Below, one piece after another: positions 5,648 to 7,359 of a stretch of 7,359 nucleotides of DNA. Numbering within the stretch: position 1 is the first letter of the stretch; each line of letters opens with the position of its first letter. Source of the DNA: Propionivibrio sp. (GTDB lineage: Bacteria > Pseudomonadota > Gammaproteobacteria > Burkholderiales > Rhodocyclaceae); the NCBI GenBank assembly GCA_003249625.1, contig QKII01000478.1:1-7359 (forward strand). The letters run 5' to 3'. The notes below the pieces were generated by a model that was not told the origin of the DNA, searched no databases, and saw only the letters and a list, made by a program, of their open reading frames with translations. The position numbers were made by a program, and so were the translations under genes.

Positions 5648-5730
5648 TACACTCATCTACAACGGAAACGACTTGGCAAGCCTGGACTCAAACAAGCAGT
5701 CAGGCGAGCAACGAACAACGGGGAAAACAC

Positions 5731-6678
5731 ATGAGCACGACTGAATCCAGCAACCTGATTGGCGAGCAGTTGCGAGCGCGCATCGCGTGGTATTACTTCG
5801 TCGCCGGCCTTACCCAGCAGGAAATATCGGACCGTCTCGGCATCGCCCGGGCGCGGGTAAACAAGATCGCCGGCCAGCTGCGCGCCGACGGCTCGGTGAT
5901 CATCGACGTGCGCCTGCCATTGGCCAGCTGCGTCGAACTAGAGGAAAAACTGAAGGCGAAGTACGGGCTGAAGACCGTCGCCGTGGTTCCGTCGGCCGAC
6001 GACGACGAGCAGCAGCGGCGGATGATCGGCGAGGCCGCCGCCGCGATCCTCGACACCCTGATTTCCGACGGTCAATGCATTTCCGTGGGCTGGGGGCGGA
6101 CGCTGAGCGCCAGCATCAAGCAGCTACGCACACGCAAACTGGCGAACAGTTCGGTGGTATCACTGATGGGCGGACTGACGCGTGGCTCGGAAACCAACAC
6201 CTTCGAGGTATCCACCGAACTGGCGAAGACGCTCGGTGCCGACTGCTACTATGTCACCGCGCCGGTGTACTGCCCCTGTGTCGAAAGCCGCGAATTTCTC
6301 CTCGCGCACAGCGGGGTCAACGAGGTCATGGAGCGGGCTCGCAAGTCCGACGTGGCGATCGTTTCCTGCGGCGACCTGACGCCGCGCACCAAGCTGACGA
6401 CGATCAACAGCGTCCGCCAGCGACTGCCGGAACTGAAGAAGATCGGTGCCATCGGGGAAATTCTCGGAACCTTCCTGGATGCCGCGGGAAATCCGGTCGA
6501 TCACGAACTCAACCACACCGTCATCGCCATGCCGCCGACCGATCTGCGAGCCATTTCGAACAGCCTGCTGATTTCTGGTGGCGTGTACAAGGCAGCGGTC
6601 GTCAAGGCCATTCTCGCCCAAGGGTATGTCAACGGCTTGGTGACCGACGAGGCGGTCGCGCAGAAGCTGCTTGCCTGA
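5731..6678 (+). CDS. SorC/DeoR-type sugar-responsive transcriptional regulator (EryD-like)
   Basis: The protein is 315 residues, the usual SorC length. A winged helix-turn-helix occupies about residues 15-55: the helix around LTQQEISDRLGI (27-38) and the recognition helix ARARVNKIAGQLRA (39-52). The rest is the SorC sugar-phosphate-binding domain, a NagB-like fold. It shows V-G-W-G-R-T-L (119-125), LMGGLTRG (145-152), GDLTPRTK (214-221), GEILGTFLDAAGNPV (242-256) and a closing stretch with SGG.YKA and NGLVTDEA (282-308), all typical of the family. Such proteins usually bind phosphorylated sugars as effectors; here a tetrulose phosphate from the divergent operon is the natural guess, as with EryD at erythritol loci. 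ATG 5731 is chosen because GGGGAAAA lies just upstream and the DNA-binding domain follows; the open frame continues upstream without family features. Repressor or activator action cannot be told from sequence. Confidence 0.92.
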   Translation: MSTTESSNLIGEQLRARIAWYYFVAGLTQQEISDRLGIARARVNKIAGQLRADGSVIIDVRLPLASCVELEEKLKAKYGLKTVAVVPSADDDEQQRRMIGEAAAAILDTLISDGQCISVGWGRTLSASIKQLRTRKLANSSVVSLMGGLTRGSETNTFEVSTELAKTLGADCYYVTAPVYCPCVESREFLLAHSGVNEVMERARKSDVAIVSCGDLTPRTKLTTINSVRQRLPELKKIGAIGEILGTFLDAAGNPVDHELNHTVIAMPPTDLRAISNSLLISGGVYKAAVVKAILAQGYVNGLVTDEAVAQKLLA

Positions 6679-6698
6679 GCGCCAGGAAAAGTACGCCC

Positions 6699-7340
6699 TC
6701 AGATCGCGTTCTTGATGCGCTCCCAGGTACGCTGCATGTGATCGACCAATGCCCTGGAGAGACGTTCGCCGGCGCGCGCTTCAAGCGCGGCGATCATTTC
6801 TTCGTGATCGGCCATGGCGTCTTTCCAGGAAGCATCCGTCCTGTCACCAATGAAACGGATACGCTTCATGCGCGTCTGCAGGATGTCATGCACCAGACAC
6901 AGCGATTCATTGCCGGCGAGCGAAATCAATAGCGAGTGAATCTGCTGGTTGAGCTTGAAGTACGGAAGACGCTCCTTCCGGTCGTAAAACCCGATCATTT
7001 CGTCGTGCAAGCGTCGAACCTCTCGGATTTCCTCGTCCGTCGCGTTCTGGCACGTCAGCGGTCCGGCCATCGCCTCGAGATGGCTGAGTACGGCAAGCAT
7101 GTCTTGCGCATCCTTGCGGGTAAGTTCACGCACGAACGCGCCGCGGCTCGGTATCAGCTCAACCAGCCCCTCTGATGCCAGCACCTTCAGCGCCTCGCGC
7201 AGAGGGGTTCTGGAAATGCCCAGTTGCTGACACAGCTGCCCCTCGTGGATACGCACACCGACGGGCAGGAACCCCTCAATGATCATATCCCGAATGCGCG
7301 AGACAACGACGTTGTGCAGGGTGGGGCGCTCGATCCGCAC
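6699..7340 (-). CDS. GntR-family regulator, FadR/FCD subfamily (N-terminus may extend past window)
   Basis: The visible protein is 213 residues. It has a GntR winged helix-turn-helix (about 8-72) with LCQQLGISRTPLREALKVL (36-54) and the wing SRGAFV (65-70). An all-helical FCD effector domain follows (about 78-213), with the expected metal-ligand set N131, H135, H179 and H201. These regulators usually sense small carboxylic acids, often through a bound metal, and repress a neighbouring catabolic operon. The start shown is a GTG at 7340 with no well-placed Shine-Dalgarno (an AGAGG only 2 bases upstream), and the frame stays open to the right edge at 7359, so the true start may lie outside the window. 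It converges on the SorC gene with 20 bases between the stop codons, so it probably belongs to the unit to the right. Its target and effector are unknown. Confidence 0.88.
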   Translation of the reverse strand: MRIERPTLHNVVVSRIRDMIIEGFLPVGVRIHEGQLCQQLGISRTPLREALKVLASEGLVELIPSRGAFVRELTRKDAQDMLAVLSHLEAMAGPLTCQNATDEEIREVRRLHDEMIGFYDRKERLPYFKLNQQIHSLLISLAGNESLCLVHDILQTRMKRIRFIGDRTDASWKDAMADHEEMIAALEARAGERLSRALVDHMQRTWERIKNAI

Positions 7341-7359
7341 CGCCTCTACCGAGGCACTG

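Noticed and set aside
5446..5730. 95-residue upstream extension of the SorC regulator
   Set aside because: It would run through the divergent promoter and the rpiB-like gene. The ATG at 5731 has a good Shine-Dalgarno and directly precedes the DNA-binding domain.
5787..6932. 381-codon open frame in another frame over the SorC gene
   Set aside because: It is Arg/Gly-rich shadow sequence spanning into the antisense of the GntR gene, without motifs.
1..7359. tRNA, rRNA, CRISPR array, insertion sequence or phage genes
   Set aside because: No cloverleaf, regular repeat-spacer pattern, transposase or integrase motif was seen in any frame.

Overview
The window comes from a GC-rich bacterium. Gene style, strong Shine-Dalgarno sites and the protein families suggest a proteobacterium, perhaps a betaproteobacterium. 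That placement is an inference from general character, not from a marker gene.

Layout from left to right. (1) Bases 1-146, minus strand, hold the N-terminal piece of an exported protein that runs off the left edge. (2) A 291-base divergent spacer with short inverted repeats follows. (3) Bases 438-1292, plus strand, encode an NAD(P)-dependent dehydrogenase of the 3-hydroxyisobutyrate dehydrogenase/6-phosphogluconate dehydrogenase-like superfamily. (4) Bases 1293-1489 hold the convergent 3' ends, with two terminator-like structures acting on the minus strand. (5) Bases 1490-5549, minus strand, hold a four-gene operon transcribed right to left: RpiB-family isomerase, triosephosphate-isomerase-family protein, TIM-barrel xylose-isomerase-like protein, and a fused DhaK-DhaL dihydroxyacetone-type kinase. 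(6) A compact divergent promoter region follows, with a palindrome over the -35 elements. (7) Bases 5731-6678, plus strand, encode a SorC-family sugar-responsive regulator. (8) From 6699 to the right edge, minus strand, lies a GntR-family (FadR/FCD type) regulator, convergent with the SorC gene.

The operon reads as a four-carbon ketose (erythrulose/tetrulose phosphate) catabolic module. Known precedents are EryC-EryH-EryI of the Brucella/rhizobial erythritol pathway and LerK-LerI-DerI of L-erythrulose use, the latter also described downstream of a 3-oxo-isoapionate decarboxylase (OiaC) in D-apionate catabolism. In this reading the DAK-family kinase makes L-erythrulose 1-phosphate, the TPI-like enzyme makes D-erythrulose 4-phosphate, and the RpiB-like enzyme makes D-erythrose 4-phosphate for the pentose phosphate pathway. 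The TIM-barrel protein is either a tetrulose-phosphate racemase (EryC type) or a decarboxylase/epimerase supplying the tetrulose (OiaC type), and the sequence alone does not decide. Active-site changes in the TPI-like, RpiB-like and kinase proteins argue against ordinary triose or pentose housekeeping roles. The divergent SorC regulator is the natural local controller, comparable in position and family to EryD. No transporter and no polyol or sugar-acid dehydrogenase for the first step lies inside the operon, so those steps must be encoded elsewhere.
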